From: Moringa oleifera
Lineage: Eukaryota; Streptophyta; Magnoliopsida; Brassicales; Moringaceae
DNA: 64,000 nt
Assembly: GCA_021397835.1 (NCBI GenBank)
Contig: JAJFZO010000447.1
Span: 992,001 to 1,056,000, forward strand
Reading direction: 5' to 3'
In this document: one piece after another, positions 11,107 through 23,240 of the stretch
Numbering within the stretch: the stretch's first letter is position 1
Layout: every line of letters starts with the position of its first letter
The notes under the pieces: model-generated
Seen by the model: the letters and a program-made list of their open reading frames with translations, nothing else
Told to the model about the DNA's origin: nothing
The model's database searches: none
Program-made: the position numbers and the translations under genes

Positions 11107-13555
11107 TATCACAACTTATTTTCGATCAAGGTCGAATTCTTGAAGAGACTTAAAAAATATATTATAGGTGATTTTTTCAAAAATATTTTAAAAAATAAAA
11201 TAAAAAGAGTCGTCACTAATTCTTTTTATAGTTTGATTGGACTCCAAAATTTATTTGCTTTCAAAAAAAAAAAAAAGGGTAACATTAGTCTTTCGAAATT
11301 AAAAATATAAATTCAAGAGTCGATTACGAGTAGGAAAGGATTAACACCTCTAAGGCACCCAAAAATTGGTACTAACTGATCATGATTATTTTTCAGTTTT
11401 GAAATTCATTTGATTTTTAAAATTGATTCCCAAAAATATGCCTGAAAATAATGTACATGATATGAAAATAAGTGAAATTTTAATATTTTGGAGAATATAA
11501 AGATTCAGCTCTTGTTTTATCTTTAATTCTTGAAATCATTTTATAAGAGAAGATGTAGAGATTTCGCATTCGCTTAACCTCTAATCTTGGAACATTTTTT
11601 TATGATAGAGAATATGAATGTCCCACTCTTGTTCAACTCCCTAATCCTCAAAATATTTTTTGTAGTGATTTATGTAAATTTAATGACATTTTGATGCATA
11701 TGCATAACACATTATGTAGAACATATAAATAATTTTGAAGTCTCATGACCCTAATGTAAGTAAATAATTAATATTTGATATTTAAATGTAAGCTTTAAAT
11801 TCAACTTTTATAATTTTATTAATCAAAAATAAAAATAAATTAAAGGTCATATATATAAAATATTTTAGAGAATACATTATATATTTTTATATAAAAAATT
11901 TGGAAATCCTCTCTTTAAATCTTTTCACATTTCTCAAAAAAAATATTAAATAAATTTTATAATAAAGAGTATGAAAATCTCTCTTGAGATTTTTTTTATA
12001 TTTTTTAAAAAATCAAATAAATATTTTTAAAAATAAATTAATTTTATATTAAAAAAACATAAAAACTTCTCTCTTGAGATTTTTCATACTCCTCAAAACT
12101 TGAAATATTCATATTTTAGAATTATTTTTTTGTTATTAAAAAATATGAAAACCTCTCTCTCGTAAATTTTTTATATTTTTAAAAAATATTTAGTGATTTT
12201 TATATTAAAATATAAAAATCTCTCTCTTAAAATTTTTTTATATTCCTCAAAAACTTAAAAAATATATTTTTATTTATTTTTACCTTCAAAAAAAATAATT
12301 CTTACATTAAAAAATATGAAAATCTCTCTTTTGAGATTTTTTCTTACTTTTAAAAATTTTAAATATATATTATTATTTCTTAAAATAATTTTTTTAGAAA
12401 AATAACTCTCTTAAATAATTATATACTCTCAAGAATTTAAAATATTTTTAATTTTTTTGAAAAATTAAAATAACATCACAGTGATTTCACCTTCTTTGAA
12501 AACATAGTTAAAATTAAGTGAAAAATAAAAATAAAACTTAATTTACTTAATAATTTTTTATTATAAATAATTTAAATTTATTATTTTATAGCAACCCTAG
12601 TATCTTAAAATTATTTTTCTCTCATTTTTTGTTTCTTTTTCTCTTTTTGTTCTTTAAAGCAAATTTCATATATTCAACATGAAAGCATATACTATCTCTT
12701 TAGCCATTCTTTTATTTATTTATCTATTTATTTTAGTTTATATATCACATTTCATCTATTTTCTATTACATTATATTTTTTGCTCATTACTTTCACACAC
12801 TATCTATTTTTTTACATAAATTTTCATGAATTCAACATGAAAATATATTAAAAAAACTGTTTATACTTGTAGATAAAAGAATATAAAAACATCGATATAC
12901 AAGGTAAATAAAAATACAAGTGAGAATAATATGAAGATAAATAAAAGGATACATGTGTGTAAGAGAAATAAATAAATAAATATATATATATATATAAAAT
13001 AACAATTAAGTGAATAAACGAACAAAAATATTCACGAAAAAACAAAAATAAAGGGAAAAAAGATAATGATAAAATCACAGAAAGGTTACCTTGTTCTTCA
13101 AGAGAAAGTGATATTTGAAAATTTCTCATCCAAATCTCTCCTTACTAAAGAAAATCTCTCCAACTTTTTTTTACACGACTATTTTCCTCTTTTATAACTC
13201 CCCAAATATTCTCTAAACTATCAAAAAATTTTAACATTCTCTCCTCAACACTCCCTTTCCCAATCCCCTCTTAAGCACTTGACCAAGACAGGTATTTATA
13301 GATTTTGAACAAGCCTCCATTTAATGCAGCAGTAGGTGGCTATAATGCTGCCTTATTGCAATGTCTTTGTAGTATTTACAGAAAATGTTGCAAAATGCAG
13401 TTGCAGTACTATAAAATGTTGCATCATTGCTGCATATGGTGCACAGTACAACTGGAATAATTACAGCTTTGCTGTATTTACTACAGCATTATTGTATATG
13501 CTATATAATCTAGTAGCAGCATTGTGTAGCATGTGCTATTAAATGAGTGTCCATA
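11107..13555 (-). repeat. Left (3') LTR of the Ogre-like element
   Basis: It begins TATCACAACTT on the plus strand and ends TCCATA, the decayed form of a TG...CA terminus. It aligns end to end with 20,715-23,235. It contains long AT-rich stretches, a short TA run at 12,981-12,997, and near its right end a degenerate array of GCTGCA-like motifs (13,325-13,545). Open frames inside it, such as 12,848-13,129, are chance. Confidence 0.9.
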
Positions 13556-14150
13556 GCTGCTTTTCTTTGTTCATTTTTTGAGAATCAAATGTTGGACAAA
13601 GACTTAAGACACCTAATTTTGCCTCTAAGGCTTAGGAACTTTTACCTCTTTGCTCTTCCTGATAATTTTGGAAAAAGAATTTTTTTTAAAAAATGAGAAA
13701 ACTAAATGATCTATCTAAGGGATTGTTTATGCCTTCATTAACAGGCTTATCCCAATTTTGTAGGATAAAATGTTTGAAATGCGTCATGTTTACATGTTTA
13801 TGCAGGTGCAATAATCGCTTCTTTCTCCCTCTTTAGATCGTCTTTCTTCTTGTTTTCCTTTTATCTCTTTTTTTCTTTTTTTTTTCTCTCCTCCTTTTTC
13901 TTCTTCTTTTATTTTTTTTTTGAAATAAAAGTAATCGTCTTTCAATCAATTTATCATAAAGTTTTGACCAAAATGCAAACTTTTTCTTTCTTGAGGAATT
14001 TGATCTTAACAACGACTTTAGGTTTATTATCTCTTTGATGTTGGTAAATCTGAATGTTCCCTACAAATAAGATTTTTCCTTTTGTTTTCAACTTCACTAG
14101 GGATCAATAAGATTGTTATCCATCTTTAGATTTATCTTAGTCAATTTCAA
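13556..14150 (-). other. Region between integrase and 3' LTR of the Ogre-like element
   Basis: On the minus strand this is downstream of integrase. A purine-rich run (TC-rich on plus, 13,836-13,921) and a weaker purine run next to the LTR (GAACAAAGAAAAGCAGC) are candidates for the polypurine tract. No protein is recognisable. Confidence 0.4.
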
Positions 14151-14800
14151 ACATACAACTTATGTACCAAACGATTGACCATAACTTTAGTAACATTAGC
14201 AAAAGAACCAGCTTTCACCCATTTCGTGAAGTAATCAATGAATACTATGATAAATCTGTTTCCATTATAAGCTTTTAGGGTAATGGGCCCGATGACATCT
14301 CCATTGAAATGCATTCATTACATGTATAGGGGATGGCAACATGTGTATCTTATCAGCATAAATTTGACATTGGTGGCACTTTTTCACATATTGGATGCAA
14401 TCCTTTTTTATTATTAGCCAATAGTAACCTGTTGTCATAATTTGTCTAAGCTACGGGTCCGCTAGTATGTATTCTACAATTACCTTCATGGACTTTTTTT
14501 AAGATCACTTGAGCCTTGCTTGCATCAACACACCTTAATAGAATTTGATCATGCTTCTTTTTTTTTTTTTTGTAAAGCACTTTCCCATCTAGTATGAAAT
14601 TCAAGGCTAACCTCTTTAATGTTTTCTTGTTATTCTCTAATGCCCATTTTGGGTATCATTGATCCTTAACATAAATTCGAATGTCATGATACCATGAATT
14701 GCCATCTTTTTCTTCCTAAATCACAAGCAATGCGCTGGAAAATCTAAAATACTCATTTTGATTGGTAAGACTCACGAAGCATCTGTCACTTGAAATATGA
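14150..14800 (-). pseudogene. Integrase remnant of the Ogre-like element
   Basis: On the minus strand at about 14,160-14,280 the frame reads IVFIDYFTKWVKAG followed by SFANVTKVMV. This is the core of a Ty3/gypsy integrase around its first catalytic aspartate (the D of IDYFTKW). Upstream parts at 14,290-14,800 match the integrase N-terminal region only in short blocks, with frameshifts. The enzyme would insert cDNA into the genome; this copy is not functional. Confidence 0.7.
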
Positions 14801-14834
14801 AAATCAACGTTGCTAATGCATCTTTCATTTGATT

Positions 14835-15173
14835 TTAGTCTCTGAGGACATAATTGAAACTGACTTTTTTGAAGCTCTTATGTAACTCCATAGCTAACTT
14901 ATGGTAATGAACTAACTCGGGATATCCTGTCATCCATTGTCCCTTTAGTTGATATATAACCAAAGCAAAATCCCCATATACATCCAACTTTGCCATCTTT
15001 TTCTCTTTTATAGCTTTTAATCCCATGATGAAAACTTCATACTCGACAACATTGTTAGTGCAATTGAAATCTAATAGAGCTATGAATGGACAGTATTGTT
15101 CATCTGATGACTTTAGGATTGCACCAATCCCATGCCTTAGAATATTCGATGCCCTATTAAAAAACTTTTTCAA
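14835..15173 (-). pseudogene. Second RNase H domain of the Ogre-like element
   Basis: The 112-codon open frame contains CTNNVVEYEVFIMGL, then LDVYGDFALVIYQLKGQW and NYVLRD. These are hallmarks of the additional RNase H found after the gypsy RNase H in Tat/Ogre elements. The acidic residues of EYE and DVYGD are retained. It is the best preserved frame of the element, lying between gypsy RNase H and integrase as expected. The frame is cut at both ends, so it is a domain remnant. Confidence 0.82.
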
Positions 15174-15247
15174 ATGTCTGACATTTCCTTTTTGTCTATG
15201 GGCATAATTACCATTAAATCCTAATGTAGAAAATAAAACCTCATTGA

Positions 15248-16370
15248 TTAGTAGCCTTCATTGGCATGATTAACCAAAAAGTCTTCTATGGCACTTCCTT
15301 TGATTGCCTTCTGAGAAACATATACAAGATCATACTCTGACAATAGTACTTGCCATCTAGTTAGCCTATCAGATAACGAAGGTTTATCAAATAAGTACAT
15401 GATGGGATCTAACTTGCAATCACCCATATCATATAACTCAATAAATATTAGCGAAGTCTGTATGCAGCCCAAGCAACGCGCAATAAATCTTCTCAATTGA
15501 TGAATATTTTAACTCGTAATCAATGAACATTTTGCTCAAGTAATAAATAGCATGCTCCTTCTTGTTAGACTCATCTTATTGCCCTAATACACAACCTAAC
15601 AACCTTTCACACACTGTCGAATACAAAATTAATCACTTCCTTGGAATTGGCGACATTAGTACCAGAGGGTTGGATAGATACCTTTTTATTTTATCGAATG
15701 CTATTTGGCATTTTTTATCCCATTCATTAGGATAATTTTTGCTTAACATCTTGAAGATGGGTCACATATGTTTGTTAATTGGGCTATAAATCTTGACATA
15801 TAATTCAACCTTCCCAAAAAGCCTCGTACTTCCTTCACTGTTTTAAATAGTGACAAATTCTAAATCGTCTCGACTTTGTTAGGATCGACTTCAATACCTT
15901 TTACACTTACGATAAACCCTGATAGTTTTCTTGATTTTATGTTGAAAGTGCATTTATTCAAATTTAATCGTAACTCATATTTTTAAAGTCTTTCAAAAAT
16001 TTTTCTTAAATCCTCTACATGATTTTCATCTTTCTTGGATTTGGATATCATGTTATCAACATCCACATCAAATGTCTTGTGCATCATATCACAAAATGAG
16101 GTTACCATAGCGCGTTGGTAAGTTATGCCAACATTTTACAAGATAACAAAATATTCCCCAAAGGGTGACAAATGTGGTTTTTTTCATATCCTCTAGTGCC
16201 ATTTTTATTTGATTATATCCCGAGTATCCATTTATGAAAGAAAATAAAGAATATTTTGTTATATTATCCACAAGAGTGTCGATATGCGACAATAAAAAAT
16301 TATTTTTAGGACTTGCTTGATTAAGGTCTCTGAAATCTACACACATCCATACCTTGCCATCTTTCTATGG
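15248..16370 (-). pseudogene. Reverse transcriptase and gypsy RNase H remnant of the Ogre-like element
   Basis: RT starts near 16,346 with MCVDFRDLNQASPKNNF, followed by HIDTLVDN, SGYNQIKMALEDMKKTTF and WGIFCY, all diagnostic of Tat-type RT. The active-site YVDD position near 16,040-16,090 now reads DVDNM, so polymerase activity is lost. Further pieces follow with frameshifts. At 15,248-15,496 the RNase H/connection part reads FDKPSLSDRLTRWQVLLSEY then YVSQKAIKGSAIEDFL. Activity is excluded by several stops. Confidence 0.85.
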
Positions 16371-16387
16371 TACTAGGATTATATTAG

Positions 16388-16805
16388 CTACCCATTCTTG
16401 GTAACGTACCACAAAATAAACCTTACTTCTAATTGTTTTTGGACCTCTTCTTTAATGTTTAACAACACTTCTAACGTCATTCTTCTTAGCTTTTGTTGAA
16501 CTGGTGGACATCCTGATTTTAATGGTAATTTATGCTTGAAGATACTATTATCCATCCTTGGTATATCTTTATATAACCATGCAAACACATCTGAATATTT
16601 CCTTAACAATTTTATCAACTCTTTTCTTATGTCAGAAGATAAAGTAATCGCAATTTTTACTTTTTTTACTGTTTCATTTTCCAAATTAATGGTCTCCATG
16701 AACTCTTTATGTGATATAATTTTTTTCTCTTATTCTATCATTTTTAATAAATTTGAGGATAATATATGTTTTTCATCATTTTTTTCTGATTCGGTATCAT
16801 CTTAG
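16388..16805 (-). pseudogene. Protease-RT linker of the Ogre-like element
   Basis: The minus frame 16,388-16,699 reads LLRKYSDVFAWLYKDIPRMD then HKLPLKSGCPPVQQKLRRM and IKEEVQKQLE. This is the segment that leads into RT in Tat-type polyproteins. The stop after YVTKNG separates it from RT downstream. The stretch above 16,700 is not recognisable. Confidence 0.75.
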
Positions 16806-17059
16806 TATGGAAATTCTTTGATATTTGATTTAAATTAAAGTTCATAGCACTAAGATATTCATTGTATGTGATTCAGGACATTAAAATAGGAATGTCTTAT
16901 TTGGATGCTTGAAAATGAATGAGAACGAAAGGGTGAAGAATAAATCAAATAGTGGGTAAAAATAAAAGAATGCATTCATTAGTAATGATCAAATTTAATC
17001 ATAAAGTTAAAAAATTACATTTTTCTCAAAAATGAAAACTATTAGTAGTTCAATTAACA

Positions 17060-17640
17060 TCCCGTTATTCAAAAAAAAAAAAAAATCCTAAGGGACATGG
17101 ATGGATTCCACAATCTCTCTCCTTCATGTGTGAAACTCCTATCATGTTGATTGAAAGGTGAGAAAGCTCTCTTACAAGCCGACTCTCAGTTTTAATGATA
17201 ATATGAATTGGCTCGTTAGGGGTAATAGAACCAGTTGGTCTGAATGCTCGATACAACGGAATACTATAGTTGAACCAGTTGGTCTTCCTCTTTTTCTTCT
17301 TTTCTCCCATCATTTGGCTTTTCTCTATTCTAGTTCTTTTGTAACCCAAGCCAATCTGATCCTTGTTTTCAAGGATATCCAAGGCCAACGCTATCATTTG
17401 CAAATTTTTCCCTAATCCTCTTTCGCCTTTGTACCTTTTACATAAGGTCTGCTTCAATTAGAATTTCATATTTTTAGAAATGCGAGGCTCTCATGCCTAT
17501 GCATGTCCAATAGTATTCACAAATTCTAATGCTCTAAATGAACAACTTTTTATGTTTTTTAGAGCCTCAATATAAGTGTGGCTTGATGAACTTGAAGCTA
17601 TGATGTCTTTTTCACCTTTAATGGTGATGAGCTAATTTTT
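17060..17640 (-). other. Degraded interior between linker and protease of the Ogre-like element
   Basis: Open frames on both strands overlap here (minus 17,065-17,457; plus 17,158-17,415) and neither matches a known domain. By position it corresponds to the spacer between protease and RT, where Ogre elements carry an intron. Confidence 0.4.
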
Positions 17641-17655
17641 CACAATCATTTTGAC

Positions 17656-17934
17656 CTACTGGTGTAGGTTTGAAGGCACAACCCTTGCCATATGAATCCG
17701 AGGCCTTCCTAGTAAGCAGTTAAAAGAGGTATTAATGTCCATCACTTGGAATTCAATGTTATAGGTGTGTAGACCTATCCTCATTGGCACTTCCATAACC
17801 TCAGTAATTTTCCTTTTTGGGTCGTCAAATGCTCGTATTGTTATTGTGCTCTGACTCATGTATGACATATCTAAGGAAAGCCTCATCAGAGTTGATAAGG
17901 GCATTACATTCAATGATGACCCATTATCTATCAA
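17656..17934 (-). pseudogene. Aspartic protease remnant of the Ogre-like element
   Basis: The frame reads MIDNGSSLNVMPLSTLMRL, which contains the retropepsin motif D-N-G-S-S where D-x-G is catalytic. It continues with TIRAFDDPKRK, EVPMRIG and CLLGRPRIH, the order seen in plant gypsy proteases. The enzyme would cut the polyprotein. It is separated from its leader (18,042-18,287) by stops. Confidence 0.85.
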
Positions 17935-18041
17935 GATCTAGGAGACTATATAACCCTTAGACTCAGTTGATATGTGTAAGGACTTGATAGAACCTCTTCA
18001 TCCATTAGAATTTCATCATTACTAAACATGATAAAATTAGA

Positions 18042-18287
18042 CTAAGTCACCCATCTTTTTAAGGATATGTCATGGGGCACATATGCATTCTTTAACACTT
18101 TCATTAAGGATTCACAATGAGACTCTAAACTTAGTAATAGTGATAACAATGAGATCTTTACTGATATTTTTTGTAATTGGTCAATTACATTGTATTCACT
18201 ATGCTTGATAAATTTTAAAAATTTCAGAGCCTTTTTTTTCAATGATGAGACGTTTTCTACCAACTTTTTTTTCTTTCTCTTTCTCAC
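18042..18287 (-). pseudogene. Protease-leader segment of the Ogre-like element
   Basis: The frame contains LKFIKHSEYNVIDQLQKI and ISLLSLLLSLESHCESLMKV then VPHDI. This block precedes the protease in Tat/Ogre-type polyproteins. The upstream part (18,300-18,800) is Lys/Glu-rich in fragments and may be the end of gag. Confidence 0.75.
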
Positions 18288-18879
18288 TTGAGTGGGCTGT
18301 AATCTATTTTTCTTTAGGTTCTATTGGGCCATAACACCTCTCACTTTAAGTAATATGGCTTGGCCTTACCATGTTAGTTACATCGGATTCTTTTTTTTTT
18401 TTATTTAGACCCGATAATTCTAAGGAACAACATGTGTATTCTTGTATCGAAGAGGCATTCATACCTTGATTTACCTATATAATGAAGAGTTTGAGTTTTC
18501 TTTCTTTCTTCTTGACTATTCGAGTCCAAGTCTCGGTCTTATCTTTCATCCTTAATTTTTTTTAGCTCCCCCTTGCATCTTTTACTTCTTTCCTGGCTAT
18601 ATCCTTTTCTTCCTTGGTCTTTTAAACAATTTCCTCTTAAACTTACACTTAATAATTTAGAGAATCCATTTTTTCATGGAATTTAGCTCTTCCAATTTCT
18701 TGTTCTTCTATCTCTTGCTTGTATCTCTCAATTTCAATTTTATTTGATGTCAGGATATAAGAAGATTCTAGATGTAACAACCAACTTGGTAAAGCAACCT
18801 TTCAAACCACTCTAGCTTTCCATTAGTCATATCTTGGTGTAGTCTTATTTGTTAGCTTCCAAATTGCAATTTGGTAAGT

Positions 18880-19850
18880 CTATTCCATGCTTATATAATT
18901 TCATTGATCTAATTTGAGGCATTTGGCTTATCATATCTGAATTTCTCATTTCCCAGCCCATGAGTTACTGGCATAAATTGTTTTAATTCAAGCTATCTAA
19001 GCGCTAAAAGTGGCGTATATCCAATTCCACCCCACAATCCCAGCAATGGTACATAATTGAACTTCCCACATCGATATAAAATAGACTAGTATGAGATCCA
19101 TTGGGCTAACCAGCGAACTTCCCTTTTTGCCATCTCAAATAAAAACCTCATCTATTCGTTCATTGTCTTCAACACAGGATATGTTGCTTTACAGAAATCT
19201 TCAATTGGATTCTTATTCAAGAATCCTTTGATTACTTTCTCAGTACTTGTAAAAAAAGGATATAAGATGCTATTCAAGGGCACAACAGTAGTCTTCTAAA
19301 TATTTTGCCTTTCCTATTATGCTTATAATTGTTCAATGACATGAAAGTCTCTGCTAGAATGGTTGAAACCAGATTAACATCATTCTTAATTGTACTAAAA
19401 AGATCCACGACCGTCATTTCAATATGCCTCTAAACCTTTAGAAATATTACTAGTCCATGGATGGCTAAAGCTAAGCCAACTTTCTCGACATCCTCTTTGA
19501 TATGATTTTGCGTGAACTCTAGAAAAAAATCTTTTGTCAAGCATTCATTTCCCCTTTTTCTCTTTATATATTTCTGAGGCTCCTTTTTTTCTACCCCCAA
19601 AATAAGGGATAGTTGTTTAATTCGAAGGATTAAATTTTTCTTTTTTAAGTAAATCTTATCAGACTTCTTAAACTTCATCCCCAGCAACTCAGTATATTCC
19701 TCCAAAGTGGGCATTAAATCTACTTCTCTAAAACTAAAGCATCGATAGATAGGGTTCCAAAACTTTACTACAGCAGGAATCAATGCTTCTTCAAGTTGCA
19801 TGAATAATAGATTTTCAATATGACCATATTGTTTGTCAAACTTATCCTTG
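18880..19850 (-). pseudogene. ORF1-like segment (plant-mobile-domain type) of the Ogre-like element
   Basis: The minus frame 19,430-19,801 reads FWNPIYRCFSFREVDLMPTL, then EEYTELLGM. It matches the extra ORF upstream of gag in Ogre/Tat elements, related to plant-mobile-domain/DUF7745 proteins. About 18,950-19,130 continues in other frames with CGKFNYVPLLGLWGGIGYTP and ELKQFMPVTHGL, again as in that ORF. The function of this ORF is not known. Frameshifts break it. Confidence 0.72.
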
Positions 19851-20700
19851 TCTTCTTGGCTTAAGAGATTCTATAATTGTGAGAGTTCTGACAGACTATT
19901 TGCTTTCAAGCTTAGTTTTATTTCTCTTGACAATCTAAACTCAAAACTCTCTGTTAGATAGTCCCCAAATTTTTATTGGACACTTTCTGACTAACATTTA
20001 GCTTCATAACTTTGGACCACCATTTGTATTAGCCTACTTGACTATGAAGCTTCCATGATTATCGATATTTTATGAATTTAACGAAAGTTTATCCTTTTTT
20101 TTTCAAGCTTGTGAAGGTAATAATCCTTCTGATGACATGTTAAAAATATTAAAAAACATTCATACATAAAATATGACTCTCTTTATGTCCTAAAGAGAGT
20201 CATATTTTTTTTCTATGACTAGCTATGAACATATCTCATTCTCAATTCCCTAGGTTTACCACATGCTGGGCTTTGAGAAATTGATCAGTTTTCTATTGGT
20301 TTTCAGATTGTTCCTCATTAGATTAGTAAGACATCTTGAAACACTACTATCATTACTGTGGAAGCATTAACTTCTCGAAAATAATAAAGCATTTCAAGTT
20401 CAATCTGAGTGGGAATATTTCGTTAGCCCGTGCAGAAGCAAGGTGCTTTTGGAGAGCATAGTTTGCTCTATTCTGTCTTAAATTGTAAAGCTCGATCGAA
20501 TGCTTATGTCTATCGGTCATGTGTGTGTAAGAAATGCGTAAGTCATTAAATAATTTCGGTGACAATATATAATGTAAAGTATACGAACAGTAGTTTTAAC
20601 TGCAATAAATGTCACATATGAACCAAGATTAGACTTTAATTTTTAAAACAAAAAAGTAATCCATACTCAATTTTTAGCCTGCCTCTCTAAATGTCCTTAG
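19850..20700 (-). other. Leader region of the Ogre-like element
   Basis: This lies between primer site and ORF1. A minus frame at 20,353-20,565 begins MSPKLFNDLRISYTHM and cannot be assigned. Otherwise it is untranslated leader-like sequence. The short hexamer block AGAGAGTCAT occurs twice near 20,180 and 20,200. Confidence 0.4.
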
Positions 20701-20714
20701 TGGAGTCGCCAAGC
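20695..20714 (-). other. Primer-binding site of the Ogre-like element
   Basis: Directly inside the 5' LTR the minus strand reads GCTTGGCGACTCCACTAAGG. The TGGCGACTCC core resembles the primer site of Ogre-type elements, which is complementary to a tRNA-Arg 3' end. That tRNA assignment is from general knowledge, not from an alignment. Confidence 0.65.
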
Positions 20715-22584
20715 TATCATAACTTATTTTCAATTGGAGTCAAATTCTTGAAGCGACTTAAAAAATGTATTTTAGGTGATTTTATTTCAAAAAGATTTTA
20801 AAAAATAAAATAATGAAAGTTGCCACTATCTTTTTTATAATGTGATCGAACATCAAAATTTGTTTATTTTTTTAAAAAATAAATAAAAAAACATTGGTCT
20901 TTCGAAATTAACATATGGATTTGAGAGTCGATTATGCATAGGGAAAGATTAGCACCCCACAGCGCCTAAAAATTAGTACCAATTGATCATGATTTTTTTT
21001 TTATTTTAAAATTCATTTGCTTTCTAAAATTGATTTCCAAAAATAAATCTAAAAAAAAATGTACATGATATGAAAACAAAATAAAATTTTAATGTTTTGG
21101 AGAATATAAAGGTTAACTATTATTTTACCTTTAATTCTTAAAATCATTTTATGAGAGAAAATGTAAAGATTTCGCTCTTACTTAACATCCAATCTTAAAA
21201 TATTTTTTTGTGATGGAGAATATGAATGTCTCACTTTTGCTCAATCCCCTAATCCTCAAAATATTTTTTGTTGTGAATTCATGTGAATTTAATGACATTT
21301 TGATGCACATACATAGCCACATTATATAGAACATATAAATAATTTTGAAGTCTCATTACTCTAATGCAAGTAAATAATTAATATTTAATATTTAAATATA
21401 GACCTTAATTTAACTTTTATAATTACATTAATTAAAAATAAAAATAAATTAAGGGCCATATATATATATATAATATTTTAGAGAATACAAAAAAAAAATT
21501 TGTTAGATTTTTTTATAAATATATTTTTATAAAAAAATATGAAAATCCACTCTTGAAATATTTTCACTTTTCTAAAAAAATATTAAATAAATTTTATAAT
21601 AAATTTTTTTATATTTCTCAAAAATATCAAATAAATGTTTTTTAAAATAAATTAATTTTACATTAAAGAATATAAAAACTTCTCTCTTGAGATTTTTCAT
21701 ATTCCTCAAAACTTGAAACACTTATATTTTAGAATAATTTTTTTGTTATTAAAGAATATGAAATTTTTTTTTTGAGATTTTTTCATATTTTTTAAAAATA
21801 TTAAGTGGTTTTCTATATTAGGATATAAAAACCTCTCATTTGAAATTTTTTTATTTCTCAAAAACTTAAAATATATATTTTTATTTATTTTTACTTTTAA
21901 CAAAAATAATTCTCACATTAGAAAATACAAAAATCTCTCTCATAAGATTTTTTTAATACTTCTCGAAAAGAAAAAAATATATTATTATTTTTTAAAATAA
22001 TTTAAAAAAAAACTTTCTTACATAATTTTTATATTCTCAGCAATTTAAAATAGTTTTTATTTTTAAATTTTTTTAAAAAATAAAATAACATCAAAGTGAT
22101 TTCATCTTCTTTGAAAACATAGTTAAAATTGAGTGAAAAATAAAAATAAAACTTAATTTATCTAATAATTTCATATTATGAATAATTTAAATTTATTATT
22201 TTGAAACAACTCTAATATCTTAAAATTATCTATCTTTCTCTTATTTTTTTCTTTTTTCTTTTTTTGTTCTTTCAAGCAAATTTCATGTATTCAACATGAA
22301 AGCATATACTACCCCCTTAACCACTTTTTTTTTAATTTTTCTTTTTAATTTATGTATCATATCCCATCCATTTCCTATTACATTACATTTTTTGCTCATT
22401 ACTTTCACACACTATCCTTTTTTTTTTTTTGCACAATTTTTCATGTATTCAACATGAAGTATAGAAAAAAAAGATTATGTGTATTCGTAAATAGAAGAAT
22501 ATAAAAACGTAAATATACAAGGTAAATAAAAAAATTAAGTGAGAATAACATGAAGATAAGTAAAAGGACATATGTGTACAAGAG

Positions 22585-22625
<41 letters not shown>

Positions 22626-23235
22626 CATACATATGATAACAATTAAGTGGATAAATGAAAGAAAATATTCATAAAAAAGAAAAAAAAAAGGTAATGATAA
22701 AATCACAAAAAAAAATTTACCTTATCCTTCAAAAGAAAATGATTTTTGGAAATTTCTCCTCCAAATCTCTCCAGGCTAGAGAAAATCTCTCCAATTCTTT
22801 TTTACATTACTATTTCCCTCTTTTACAACTCTCAAAATATTCTCCAAACTCTCAAATTTTCTTAACATTCTCTGTTCAACACTCACTATCTCAATCCTCT
22901 TTTAAGCTCTTGGCCAAGGTGGGTATTTATAGACCTTGGCCAAGCTTCCATTTAATGTAGTAGTAGGTAGCTATAATGCTACCTTGTTGCAGTGTTTTTA
23001 CCACATTTGCAACATTACAGTGTTGTAGTATATGCTGCAAAATGCAACTACAGTATTGTAAAACGTTACAGCATTGTTGTATATACTGCACAATATAGCT
23101 AGAACAAGTACAGCCTTATTGCATTTGTTGTAGAATGTTGTAGCATTGCTGCATATGCTGCAAAATGCTACAGCATATGCTGCACAATGCAATAGTAGTA
23201 TCGCTGCAGCATGTGCTACAAAATAGGAGTTTACA
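20715..23235 (-). repeat. Right (5') LTR of the Ogre-like element
   Basis: It begins TATCATAACTT and ends TTTACA on the plus strand, so one CA end is intact. It pairs with the left LTR over its full length but is about 70 bases longer. It contains a perfect TA run at 22,587-22,618 and a GCTGCA-type array at 22,955-23,225. Confidence 0.9.
22955..23225. repeat. Degenerate short-period array (GCTGCA/ATGCTGCA) inside the LTR
   Basis: Words such as CAGCATATGCTGCA, TACAGCATT and TGCTGCAAAATGC recur every 15-25 bases for about 270 bases. Many are self-complementary, so the strand can form small hairpins. The left LTR carries an eroded counterpart at 13,325-13,545. The composition differs sharply from the surrounding AT-rich LTR. 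Confidence 0.7.
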
Positions 23236-23240
23236 GTTGT

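Larger units (their letters stand above)
11107..23235 (-). mobile_element. Ogre/Tat-like Ty3/gypsy LTR retrotransposon, degraded, inserted in unit 1
   Basis: Two LTRs (11,107-13,555 and 20,715-23,235) in the same orientation enclose a 7.2-kb interior coding on the minus strand. The 5-base target duplication GTTGT is visible at 11,102-11,106 and 23,236-23,240. The empty site survives in unit 3 near 59,780 (CTATTGTTGTCATTTAGG). Interior order from 5' to 3': ORF1-like, protease leader, protease, RT, gypsy RNase H, second RNase H, integrase. The second RNase H and a TGGCGACTCC primer site point to the Tat/Ogre lineage. A normal gag is not recognisable and the interior is short for that lineage. 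The LTRs differ by many substitutions and indels, so the insertion is old. All genes are interrupted. Confidence 0.9.

Noticed and set aside
12848..13129. Hydrophobic minus frame in the left LTR (also 22,449-22,706 in the right LTR)
   Set aside because: Low-complexity translation of AT-rich DNA including TA repeats. The frames do not match between LTRs.
22955..23225. Possible CRISPR-like regular array
   Set aside because: The repeat words are short, variable and irregularly spaced, they lie inside an LTR, and the genome is a plant.
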